In this document: positions 33,571 through 44,199 of the stretch, piece after piece | How positions within the stretch are numbered: the stretch's first letter is position 1 | Layout: each line of letters starts with the position of its first letter | From: Macrothele yani | Lineage: Eukaryota > Arthropoda > Arachnida > Araneae > Macrothelidae | Direction: 5' to 3' | Assembly: GCA_039090855.1 (NCBI GenBank) | Contig: CM076997.1 | Location: forward strand, 168,174,709-168,238,708 | Length of the DNA stretch: 64,000 nt | The notes under the pieces: generated by a model | Databases searched by the model: none | Told to the model about the DNA's origin: nothing | Seen by the model: only the letters and a program-made list of their open reading frames with translations | Program-made: the position numbers and the translations under genes

Positions 33571-34710
33571 CCAGTTCACCCCGATCAAGAAACCGCATTG
33601 TGCATGCTTCTCGTGTACTCTGGTGAGGGGTAAGCTAGTGCTTAAAATGAGAAATCTTTTAAGGATAGCAGCATAGTATTCCTCTTACAACTTTGTGGAG
33701 TGTGCTTTAGGGCTTGCCGAAAGATTGAGAAACAAGCCATTAAGTACTGCTTCTCATTATATTATACATTATGTTTTTCTTCCAGCTCTATGACTACATC
33801 CTGTTTGGTCTAATGATAGACTGGTTTCCGTCGTTTCGTAGGTTTGACGTCCAAATAGTAGGTCTTTTCAAACTTCTGGATCATTTCAGGTAAAGCATTT
33901 ACAGTCATTGGACCAGTTTTAAGCCATTTAACCTTAGGAGAAGTGCACGATCTTTCGGTTAGAATGTCACTGCATTTTAAAACACACGTTGCCTACTCAC
34001 CCGCAGAAAATCGACGTGTTCCGCAAATATTTGCTTTTATAGCATCTTCTTCTCAAGTATGCTCAATTGCGGGTTCTTGAAATTTTCATATTTAGACACT
34101 GGCAGTGCATACAACTGCAGCTCCTTTTTGTTACATTTGTTTACAGCGCCACTTATCCTTCTGCAGGTGAGTTTTGAAATTTCTTCGTTTGTTTTTTCAT
34201 CAAACAAATTACATCGCCTCAGGCGCTCTCATATGATATTTACTCATTCAGGGAAATATTTCCATCTATAGCGCAGTTGGAAATGTGAAACTTAATTACC
34301 GACAACCAGTGAAGAAGTGTCTGCTTATGGCACTTTCCTTTTCTTCCTTTTCTCCCTCATTTTTTGTAAAGTTTTTACCTTTTCCATTTTATGACATATC
34401 AAGAATGACAGTTTTTCCGAAAATCAGGATCTCATGGTGCTTGGTAACTTGAAATATTCCGAAAACGTTTCTTCCGCAGTAACTTAGAAAACCGGTTTTC
34501 GAAAGAAGTCTTTCAGGATTACCGATCAAGCGGTTCACGATAAAGTTCAGAGCATTTATTGAATCATCAGTTGGCTACTTTACTCATGGACGTATGTCAA
34601 CGGAACGAAAGCATTGTCTGGTTTTAATGTTTTTGTAATTTTTTTTTTTTCATTTTGTTGCAACATTTATTTAGTTCTGATCTTATCTGCCACTACCGGA
34701 AAATTTAAAG
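33571..34710. other. No gene seen
   Basis: No recognisable coding or repeat structure between two SINE-A copies. Confidence 0.4.
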
Positions 34711-34922
34711 TCGTCCAGGTGGCGAAGTAGTCTAAACGCTGGCTTCTGATCATTCGTTCGAGTTGGGTCCTCCTTTGAAATCCGGTGAGGCATAGATGTG
34801 GTGCTTGTCTTACGGCACTGGGTCCCTTCCTTCCCTGGAACCAGTAGCCCTAAATTAGGGACAGGCGATTGCTTATAGCCCATGAAGTTGCTCACGGTGG
34901 TCGTTCAACCGCCAAAAAAAAC
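34711..34922 (+). mobile_element. SINE-A copy 5
   Basis: Plus-strand copy with a mutated tRNA head: A box GGTGGCGAAGTAGTCTAAAC, and a B box degraded to TTTGAAATCCGG. The family body (CTTGTCTTACGGCACTGG, CCCTGGAACCAGTAGCCC) and a short A-rich tail are clear. Older than copies 3 and 4. Confidence 0.85.
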
Positions 34923-35500
34923 AAACTTCAAGGAGGATGTTTCATCTGGTACTCAGCTGATACTTCAAGAAGGAATATCAACTGTGCACCAGATGTGGTA
35001 ACTTGAATCATTTAAATTGGCAACACAAAATTTTTCTTTCGAAATAATTTGGACATCGTAATCGTGAGAAAATCTTTCAAGCTTGCAGATTAAGCGCTTT
35101 ATGAGTGAGTTAGGGACATCTGTCAAATCCCCCAGACGTCACCTTGTTGGAAAGGTTTTCACTTCACTCTTCACTGTTTTTAGCAGTTTACACGCTGCAT
35201 GGTGTTGAGATAAAATTGTTCTTCTTTTCTAATTGGGAATAGCTAGCGTTAGTATGATATTTAAAATAAATTATCAATAATTCGCTAGAGGCAAATCAGT
35301 TGCAGAACGTTCAATGTCATAAAGACTCATAACGAAACGTACCAATCAAGCACAGAACTGAATATCATTGGCTGAAAGATTCCTTTCGCAATAACAGCTG
35401 ATAATGCGCATTATTTCTATCATGCACTCTTTGCCCCAAAAAAACGAAGATCCAGAAACAATCATCCAATAGAGATAAAAATTGATATGTGAAATGTACA
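34923..35500. other. No gene seen
   Basis: No recognisable features apart from the approach to Tc1 H. Confidence 0.35.
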
Positions 35501-35576
35501 TTTTAGGGAAAAAATATTGCAATTCCAGCGCAGTTGGGCCATTTATTCGGATAAACATCTACACGAGTGGAACAAG

Positions 35577-36560
35577 TCAGTACGATGTAGTGCCACCTCT
35601 GGCTCGGATACAAGCGGTTGCCCTGAATGGCACAGACGCATACGGTTCATAGACATTATACTAAGGAGTAGGAAGTTCATGGACATTATCTTGAGGAATA
35701 GGAAGTTCATGGACATTATCCCGAGGAATAGGAAGTTCATGGACATTATCCTGAGGAATAGCATGTCAGATGGTGTCCAAATTGCGGTACGGTTCCCTGA
35801 CATTTCGGGATGGGCCTAGGTGGCGTCCCATCATGTCCCAAACATATTCGATCTGTGAGAGGTCGGAGGATCAGGTTGGCCATGGAACGGTGACGACATT
35901 ACGTAGCCGGGCCTAGGAGAACTGTGCCGTGTGTGGCCAGGAATTTTGCTGTTGAAAAATTGGTCGGTGATGCTACGATAGAAATGGCAACGAAAGAGTG
36001 AAAGAGTCAGTAGGGGGTACGGAGGACTACTAAGGGTGTCCGGCTATCAGAGGAAATATATCCCCAGATAGTCGCTCCTTGTGTGTGAGACGTTTGCCGT
36101 CCTACGGTTAAGGCAGGGCCCGTGTGGTTGCAACTCCTCTCCAGACACGTATGTGCTGATCATCGTAGCCAAGTGCAAACTGTGACTCATCCCTGAAGAT
36201 AATAATACACCACTGGACACTATCCCACGGTGATCGGGCCAGATACCACTGCAACCGATGCCGATGATATTCGCTGAGCAGTAGTAGGTGGCGGAGTTGC
36301 CTTCTCGAATGTAGTCTCCATGCCGTAAATGATCTGGTAACGGTCCAGATGTCTACTTCTGTACTTACAGACGACGCAACAAGGCCACGAATGGTTGAGA
36401 GCGACGAATTTGGTTCTCTGAATCGCTCAATTCTCGCTTCCTGTCTTTGTCCTTCTCGACCCACTGATGTCAACATTGTCGGGTTGCCTAGTCGCATCTA
36501 CCCAAATGCCTGGTGATACGGCTATTTGCCCAACCGGCCTCTACCCGCCAAATGATACAT
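35577..36560 (-). pseudogene. Tc1 H transposase with in-frame minisatellite
   Basis: The minus strand gives an N-terminal part with SSLSTIRGLVASSVSTEV, then LLLLSEYHRHRLQWYLAR and Asp 1 in IIIFRDESQFALGYDDQHIR. The centre is degenerate. Asp 2 is replaced in FQQQNSWPHTAQFS, where QQDNxRPH is expected. The Glu survives in LSQIEYVWDMMGRHLG. The C-terminus continues PSRNVREPYRNLDTI, a stop, then IPQDNVHELP four times in a row, and ends YASVPFRATACIRARGGTTS, Y and a stop. Two stops lie in the Asp 2-Glu region. TIRs were not defined with confidence; sequence past the stop contains CCCAACTGCGCTGGAATTGC. Confidence 0.8.
35645..35764. repeat. 30-bp minisatellite, 4 units, inside Tc1 H
   Basis: Four contiguous 30-bp units starting GTTCATGGACATTATC at 35645, 35675, 35705 and 35735. 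On the minus strand each encodes ten residues, IPQDNVHELP with small changes. The expansion preserves the reading frame of the transposase C-terminus. One unit carries a TAG stop. Confidence 0.95.
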
Positions 36561-36686
36561 CCTTTATCAAACTCGCTCAACTGCTCGTGGTAAACATTGA
36601 TTCGACATCTAGGCATACTTACAGTCCGTGGATGTTAATGCAACTGCAATCCGCTCTCACAATTGTCCCTGCGTGCGAGTTTTTCT

Positions 36687-36775
36687 CTTGATGCGCAGTT
36701 CCGTGGGCATCTTCCTCCTTAATGTGCGGTTCCATGCGCATCTTCATCCTTGATGCGCGGTTCCCATGCGCTAGG
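36687..36775. repeat. 31-bp tandem repeat, about 2.7 units
   Basis: Units at 36687, 36718 and 36749 share CTTGATGCGCGGTTCC-like sequence followed by GCATCTTCATC. The array lies just upstream of the Tc1 H transposase N-terminus and could be in that element's 5' end. Confidence 0.8.
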
Positions 36776-37310
36776 GTAGGCCATTATTTAGTCATTGGAT
36801 GTTATCTTTTAATCATTTCCCCCTGCGGTATTTGTATGCGGTGTTTCATCAGAGTCGAACTGCTTTCTTCGGGTGCTTCGTTGTTCTTTGGCAAAGAGTA
36901 TGTTAGAAACATCTAGTGATTGTTATTTCTCAGACTTTAAACTTAAATTTTTCAATCATCAATCAATTTCTTTGTTTTGCAGTTGAGACAGATTTTTATG
37001 ACTCAAAAATGCTGAACCTCAGAAAACATTTTTTTTTTTTTTGCTCTCCTTAGTTGGGACACGTAGCTTCCTTTTGTTAAAAGTTAGTTCACTAACCAAG
37101 CAATGGATAACGCCCTTTTGGCATGCAGATTTACGACAATTCTTCGTAAGCCAGATTCCACGAGAGGACGCCTGGACAAGAACACTGTGTGTTAAACATT
37201 CCACAATGCAGCATTTTTGGAGGTTAGGGAATCGTACCGAATGAAAGTTCGTTTGAAGTCTTTCCAAAAATCATCTTTGGGAGGATTCTGTTTTAAGACC
37301 CTCTTAGCGA

Positions 37311-37368
37311 GGATTCTGTCTCCACCGTGGTGTAAAGCCAACGCGAAACCACGATGGAGACAGAATCC
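37311..37368. repeat. Hairpin with 21-bp arms
   Basis: GGATTCTGTCTCCACCGTGG continuing to GGT at 37311-37331 pairs with ACCACGATGGAGACAGAATC continuing to C at 37348-37368, with one non-matching position and a 16-base loop. A direct GAGGATTCTG motif also lies just upstream near 37281. Confidence 0.9.
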
Positions 37369-37698
37369 AAGGCTACTTCAATTCCCTGGCGGCAGCCGAA
37401 TAACAATTTTTCGGTTGCTGTTCGTTGTTAAACGTGGAAAGAGCCATGTCTTTGTTTATTCACTGACGCCACGCATTTGGAGGATTTTCACTTTTCAGTT
37501 TTAATAAATTTGGAATTCAATACGAAGCACGAAACTTATCGGAATACCTAAGTATATCGGGCAAGATGATAAGATTCTATTTTGGTAAAAAACTCCTTCA
37601 CTGACAGGAAACCTGGAGCGTAGGACTACGTGCAAATAATGTCACATTACGTCAAATGATTTGATATCTCTGTTATTTAGGCAATATTTTAGGTAAAT

Positions 37699-37770
37699 CA
37701 TATTAGCTCTGAGCTTTTTTCGTGTACGTGCTTTTTCACCATGTATGCGAAAAAGCCCAGAGCTAATATG
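37699..37770. repeat. Palindrome with ~23-bp arms
   Basis: CATATTAGCTCTGAGC, running into TTTTTTCG, pairs with CGAAAAAGCCCAGAGC, running into TAATATG, around a loop of about 25 bases. One mismatch and one length difference. No function is apparent. Confidence 0.88.
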
Positions 37771-39504
37771 ATTGCCATGTGCTGAGAAGGTTTGAAATAA
37801 GCACGTGCGCATCCATACCTTAGTCGTGCTTTCTCCAAATACGGAACTTATCATCTTAGGGACGTAGCAGATATCTGAACTCAACAGACCGAAAAACATT
37901 TTGCCGGCCATCGACGCTCCATTGTTAGTGTTCATCACGCGAATAAAATCACAGCTGCTTCTTTTCTTCTCTGAGAATAACTCGACGTTGGCACAGCTAA
38001 GAGAAGAAAGTTAAATGCAGTTCACACGAAAGTAGCCGGTAGCTTATTTTTACCTGAAGAAAAGTCGCATTTGGATCGATAGACTGGATTTGGCAATTAG
38101 TTTAGACCACTGAGGTATTTGTACTTCTAACTGAAGTGAGTTACTTAATGCACGATGCAAAGCTTTCATTCTGCGACAGGGCAACCAAACGGGAATCTTC
38201 CGAAAACTGAGGAGAATAATGTAAATGATGAAGGTATATATGTCATGTTTGAGAAAACGCATGCGTTGTGCCCCTTAATATATCTAAATTTTACTTGCCT
38301 CACTTGATCAAGTTTGCTGGTAAGTTTTTATTTATTATTTGCCACATAAAACTTACTACGTGTTTGCAGGTATTTATTAGATTCGTTTAAATTTTAAACA
38401 AATAGATTTTGAAATGGTAGAGATTTTCAAACTCTTAAACTTTCAAATGATTGGTGCTTCAGTGAGTGAGCAAGTTACACAACATCGAAGGACAATCTAT
38501 TCGTTTTGGTTTAGAGTGAAGACAGAAATCAATAACCTAAATAACTTATCTAAACTGATTTAAAAATCATATCATTCCCTTCTTTCCCAAGAGAACTGTA
38601 AGTACAACAGTTTTTACACTTGAAACAGTTGAATACTAACAACAACTCTCAGGTAAGGCTGTAGGAAAGTTCGTAAGCGTAAATATCTGGGCAGTAGTTA
38701 AATTCTTCAAGAAAAGAGGAGCTTCTTTAAGAAGTTCATACAAGTCTATGTAAATTCTTCACCCTCTTATCGCTCTTAAAAAATGATTTCAAGTGTCCGA
38801 AATGATGAGTTTCTACAAGACGGAACAGTGATGAATTTTGGAAAAAATGAAGACTGTTTACATTATTTTAGAATAAAGATATAATAAATGGATTGAAGAA
38901 GTGGAGTTGTTTGGACGAAAAGGACACAAATATTGGCCCAAAACTAATATGTAAGGCTCAGAACTTATTGAACCCCCACGGTACTTCAGCAATTCTGCAT
39001 CATTTTCTTTTGAGACCCAAAATGCATTGAAGTTTATGCTGCCAAACCTCTTTGAAGCCTTGTGTTACTTTACAAATTTCGAAATGCAACTATATGGTAC
39101 CTTATTGTATTTACAAAGTTATGAAAATACAAGAACAGCAGAGTTTGGTACATCAGAAAGCATCCTTACCACGCTCCTTTAGTTCGTGACCAATGTAAAA
39201 TTGTGTTGGACAGCGATATTTCGTAAGAGTGGTTTGCATTCTGTAGAATTGCAAATTAAACTTTCTCATGTACAATTTAATTGTTGCTAAACGATTTTTT
39301 TCATTTGTATGCTACACGAGGACTGGTGTATATATGTGATATGTCGCCCGAGGCAGTATTTCGCCCTGAGTAGTTTAAAAAAAAACATTTCCATTTCACT
39401 GTGAAACTGAAAGTAATATTTTTGCTAGATTTAAAATGTACGTCTACTTCTGTTTCCAGGCAAACAGATGCACTTTCTACAAATTTTGAAGATGACAATC
39501 CGAT

Positions 39505-39640
39505 TTTTGGCGTAAATGTGACAAGGATGGTAAGTCAGATAATATCCGAAAACTTGAAAATTTTCATCGTCCTGGAGCGGGACTCGAACCCGCGTCTCTT
39601 AGAAAACGCCCGGGTATGCCACTACACCACCCAGAACGAC
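39505..39640 (-). mobile_element. SINE-B copy 1 (tRNA-like head)
   Basis: The minus strand at 39568-39638 folds as a tRNA-like molecule. The acceptor pairs CGTTCTGG with CCAGGACG, the A box is TGGTGTAGTGG, and the T arm is GCGGGTTCGAGTCCCGC. The anticodon loop would have eight bases, not seven. A tail (AAATTTTCAAGTTTTCGGAT) follows the tRNA part and is shared with the palindromic element at 44468-44816, which marks both as a second SINE family. A functional tRNA gene is less likely because of this shared tail and the odd loop. Confidence 0.7.
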
Positions 39641-40384
39641 CAAGTCTCAAGTTTCCGATCAAGATACACTTTATATTCAAGAAATACATCTAGGATATTC
39701 GTAAATGAATTATATTTGTTCCAAACCTTCTTAAATGCTTTAAACGTATTTGGAGTGGTTTTAAAAATTGGCATTAAATTCTGATTGTGTGACGTTTCTC
39801 TCAACTAAATCGCTTATAATATCTCCACAACGTATTTTGCTCTTTATTACATTTTCAATGAATGAGACTGCAAGGTCTTATAACCTTTACTGTTACACTG
39901 CAAATTTAAGATATGTTTTTAATCTCTTAACTTTAGTAAAACTTTGCTTGCATAATTCAAACGCTGTTCAAACCTTCAAGTACATCCTAAGCGCTACATA
40001 TAAAATCGAAAACGTGTTTTGCAAATAATTATGGTTCAGAAGAATCGGCAGATATAATGGCTCATTTTCTAAAACGTTTTGGCATTCTGCTTGTCTTTGG
40101 TCTTTGTAAGTATCTACGCCTGAACAGAAATCCATTCGATCGAAGTTACCGGGTGGTTGAGTGAAAAGTAAGCCGCCTGCTTTCTTTATTTTTCATAACG
40201 TCCCAGAAAAAGCGAAGTAGAAACTTTCCGACCAGCAGAGGTGTAAACAAAGAACGAAGTAGTGAAAGAGTCAATAGTCCAAACCTACAAAGTGAGGAAG
40301 ACCAGCTCGCGATGCTTATAACAATCCAGCAAAACAGAAGTAAAAATTTAACCTCAGAAAGAAACATACGAGTAAATGAAACAG

Positions 40385-41015
40385 AAAAGATCGGAAAATC
40401 TAAATAAAATAAGAAGGGAACATAAATAAAACAGAAAACATCGTAAAAATCAAAATAAAATAAGAAAATAAAATAAATGAAACAGAAATCATCGTGGAAA
40501 TGAAAATTAAATAAGGAAATAAAATAATTGAAGCAAAAAACATCGTGAAAAACAGAATAAAATGAGAAAGGAAAATAAATGAAACAGAAATAATCGTGCA
40601 AATCAAAATAAAATAAGAAAGGAACATAAATGAAAAAAAAACAAACATCGTGCAAATCAAAGCTAAATAAGAAAGTAACATAAGTGAGACAGAAAACGTC
40701 GTGCAAATCAAAATAAAATACGAAAGGAACATGAATGAAGCAGAAATCATCGTGCGTATCAAAATAAAATTAGAAAGGAACGTAAATGAAACATCGTGTA
40801 AATCAAAATGAAATAAGAAGGGAACATAAATAAAGCAGAAATCCGTGCAATTCAAAATAAAATAAAAAAGAAACATAAATGAAAAAGAAAACATCGTGCA
40901 AATGAAAATAAAAAAGAAACAGAAATGAAAAAGAAAACATCGTGCAAATGAAAATAAAAAAGAAACAGAAATGAAAAAGAAAACATCGTGCAAATGAGAA
41001 TAAAAAAATCTGTAA
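40385..41015. repeat. AT-rich minisatellite, period ~51 bp, ~13 units
   Basis: Units contain CATCGTGCAAATC followed by AAAATAAAATAAGAAAGGA-like and AAATGAAACAGAAA sequence. Spacing of the CATCGT box is mostly 51 bp, with steps between 44 and 54. Because 51 is a multiple of three, the minus strand stays open as a Phe/Tyr/Ile-rich repeat protein of up to 197 codons; this is judged a by-product of composition and period. Confidence 0.9.
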
Positions 41016-42384
41016 TTGCAAAGAAAATTATCAGAAGTAATTAAGAGTATCTAACCGCTAACGAAACGGCAGAATATTTAAAGAACAGCCTTTAAATACA
41101 AAAATGAAAATATCTAAGGGATTTCTTTTTATTTTTGTTATTTTTATAGAAATGTAGCTGCATGTCATGTTTCTTTAAATAGCTATTTGTTATATTTCTG
41201 TATGTTATAGAAATATAACAAACAACAAAACCATGTCTACTTCCATTTGTTGCTTACCGATTTTTTGCCAGAGGCAACTGCCCCTCCCTCCCAATATCCA
41301 TTTCTGATGGTAAAAGCTATCAATTGCACGATCATCAAGAATCATTGTTTTCTCTGATGCGTGTTAACTCCCAGAAATGACAAGGATTACATACAAAGAA
41401 ATCAAATTATTAAATTATCGTAGTGGAAATAAAATTAATTGTATTTTAGGATCGTATGACTCCCGCATTTTGACAGAAGCCCCGATGGGACACAGACTAC
41501 GTGAGGTGCAAACCCTGATATTTACTCTACTGACACAAATCTAGAATTTAAAGCATACGGGTGAATGATCAGTGAGCGAAAACAGCTTGAATCATGCAAA
41601 TATTCTGAAGAGAACAGATAGGGAGAAGGCATGCTGCACCCTTTCACTAATTCTTGCAGGTACGTTCATCATCATGAAGAGGAAAGAGTACAAGAGAGCC
41701 TCACAAAGAGTACAGCAAGGTAACGTCGATTCGCCGCGCGTCCTTTGCGGTGAATCTAAATTTGCATTGACTGGAGTGTAGAGCGAGATCTCCGATTCCC
41801 TCTAGAAGCATTCCACAGTTAGTGTAACGTGTAGTTCTGTTACTTTAGATTTCCACCGATTCACGAATGTCTGTATGAAAGCAATGTATTGTGGATACCC
41901 ATGTCATTCATCTTTGAACATCTCGTTCGTGTTCGACATTTCACATTGCAAATCCCCACCTATTCATACCGTAGAGCAAATCATTTGCAAGTTTACTTAC
42001 TTTATAAATTTAAACTTATATGGAAAGGCCCCGATATTTAAATTAAATGGGCAGTGTATATACATTTAGGATCAGTGAGCTTTACGTAATGCACTGGTTT
42101 CCATTAATTAAGGGAAAAACAGAAAAAATCGCGGTAATTCAAACAATTCGTTGTAAAACGTTATGAAATTTGATCGCATCGTACGTTAGAGAAAGACACC
42201 AACACGTTTTGTAAGAGACACTTCATTCCGACAAAAACAACTACAAACAGAACCAAATGAAACAAGAAAGATGACACCGAATTTTTGGGTGTAATAAGCA
42301 CGTCTTTCGAATCCTTTCTGACGCAAATTAAATTTATCTGAGCTATTCAAAGTCAATGGAACCAGTATGGAAAACAATAGTATA
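41016..42384. other. No gene seen
   Basis: No recognisable coding sequence. A small inverted motif (TTTGTTATATTTCTGTATG near 41188) may form a weak hairpin. Confidence 0.4.
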
Positions 42385-44157
42385 TGACGGAAGAAAGAAG
42401 ATTTTCAATCGTGTTTTTAATCCCTCAGATATTGCTGTAAACGAAATCGTGAGCTTACGCCCTCTGGTTGCAGACTTGTGCGTTAAGAAAAACATGAATT
42501 TATATGAGAAACATTTCGCACCGGAAACGCTCTCCAGCACAGGAAGAATTTTTCAAATCGGACTCTTAGAAACAGAGATATCGATAAAACTAAGATATAC
42601 CTTTAGGTCCCCTGGTGGGAAATCCATGCATTATTTTAGGGAGAAAGTATTCTCAAAAGGTTTTTCCATATGAGCGGTATCGGTCCGAGAAAAAAATTTA
42701 GTCGAGTTTTCAGGAGCCCAGATTTGGCTCCAAATACATCAGAAGCAGAAATTAATACTTATGCCCCCTGGGGGCCAAAACAGTCTTTACCAAACATTAG
42801 AAATTATGCGAAAAATATTTTCCATCAGGCTTTGTATGCGATACAGGAAGAATTTTTCAAATCTGAGTTTTAGGAGTAGAAGTAACGCAGAAAACGCAAT
42901 TTACCTTTCTGCCCCCTAGCGGAAAGTCTATGATTTACTTGAAAATTTTGAATTTATAGAAAAAACATTTCGCATCGGAAACACTATCCAACAAAGAAGG
43001 AATTTTTCAAATCGGACTCTTAGAAGTAGAGATATTGACAAAAATAAGGTATACATCTACGCCCCCTGGCGTAGAAACCATGCGTTATTTTAAGAAGAAA
43101 ATGTTTCTAAAAGGTTTCATGACATGAGTAGTATCGGTTTACAAAGGACGTTTTTTTCAATCGAGATTTTAGAAGCTCATATTTGGCTGCAAATACATCA
43201 GAAGCGGAAATTAAGATTTACGCCCCCAGCTGGGCAAACTATTTTTTTTACAAAAATTAGAAATTATGTGCAAAGGATTTCCCATCAGGAGCTGTATCCG
43301 GTGCAGAAAGAAGTTTTCAAATCCGAGGTTTAGAAGCAGAGATATAGGGAAAACAATTTACCTTTACGCCCCCTAGCGGAAAATCTATGAATTACTTGAA
43401 AATTTTGAAATTATGTGAAAAACATGTCACACTGGAAACACTATCCAACAAAGAAGGAATTTTTCAAATCGGATTCCTAGAAATAGAGATATTGACAAAA
43501 CTAAGATTTACATCTACGCCCCCGTTGAATAAACTGTGTAATATTTTAAGAAGAAAATGTTCCCAAAAGGTTTATCGATGTGAGTGACATAAATCCACGA
43601 AATAATTTTTTCAATCGATATTTTTGAATCTCAGATTTTATAGCAAATACATCATAAGCAAAAACTAACATTTACGCCCCCTGGTGGCCAAAGTATTTTT
43701 TACCAAAAATTTGAAATTATATGCAAAAGATTTTCCATCAGGCTGTGTATCCGCTAAAGAAGAAAAATTTCAAATCGGAGTTTTAGAAGAAGAGTTATCG
43801 GGAAAAATGTAATTTACCTTTATGCCCTCTATGGGAAAATCTATACGTAATTTGAAAAATGTAACTATATCTAAAATACTCTTGGACAATAAATGGAATC
43901 GAAAGATAAAAGAAGTTTTTCAATGGGATGTTTAGAAGCAAATATGTGGAATGAACCGTATTTTTGAATTCGACATCATCTGCGTTTACGCCCTCTAGCA
44001 ACGAAATTGTACATGGTAAAAAAAATAAACGAAATGAAGGATCATCATCGCATATTTCAAGCTTCCCATGCAAAAATAATTTTTCAAATCAGACAAATAG
44101 TTGCAGAGATATCGTGGTTACAGGCGGACAGACGGACAAACCGATAACATAAGCACG
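42385..44157 (+). repeat. Eleven-subunit repeat, copy B
   Basis: Second copy of the structure at 9178-11030, same orientation and same subunit order. GC-rich boxes start near 42457, 42606, 42761, 42908, 43060, 43219, 43366, 43515, 43674, 43821 and 43988, so spacing is 146-167 bp and every third box is about 455 bp apart. The best box, ACGCCCCCTGGTGGCC at 43674, is identical to the one in copy A and occupies the matching position. Copy B extends one half-subunit further left than copy A. It ends with TTTTTCAAATCAGACAAATA and a GGCGGACAGACGGACAAACC segment, a type of sequence often seen at the end of dispersed arthropod repeats. No coding content was recognised. Confidence 0.82.
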
Positions 44158-44199
44158 ATTTTTTTACAAAAGATGTGCTAAAAAAAGTGTCGAAATGAA

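Larger units (their letters stand above)
36776..39500. other. No gene seen; two strong hairpins
   Basis: No recognised protein on either strand. Open frames of about 98 codons (for example minus strand 37642-37938) show no motif I can name. Two inverted repeats are listed separately. Confidence 0.4.

Noticed and set aside
35645..35764. CRISPR-like array
   Set aside because: Units are contiguous without spacers and derive from a transposase C-terminus in eukaryotic DNA.
40146..41021. Hydrophobic repeat 'membrane protein' on the minus strand
   Set aside because: Composition and a 51-bp tandem period explain the open frame; units vary in length and frame.
42356..42673. 105-codon gene in repeat copy B
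   Set aside because: Chance open frame across repeat subunits; a similar but not matching frame appears at 9103-9399 in copy A.
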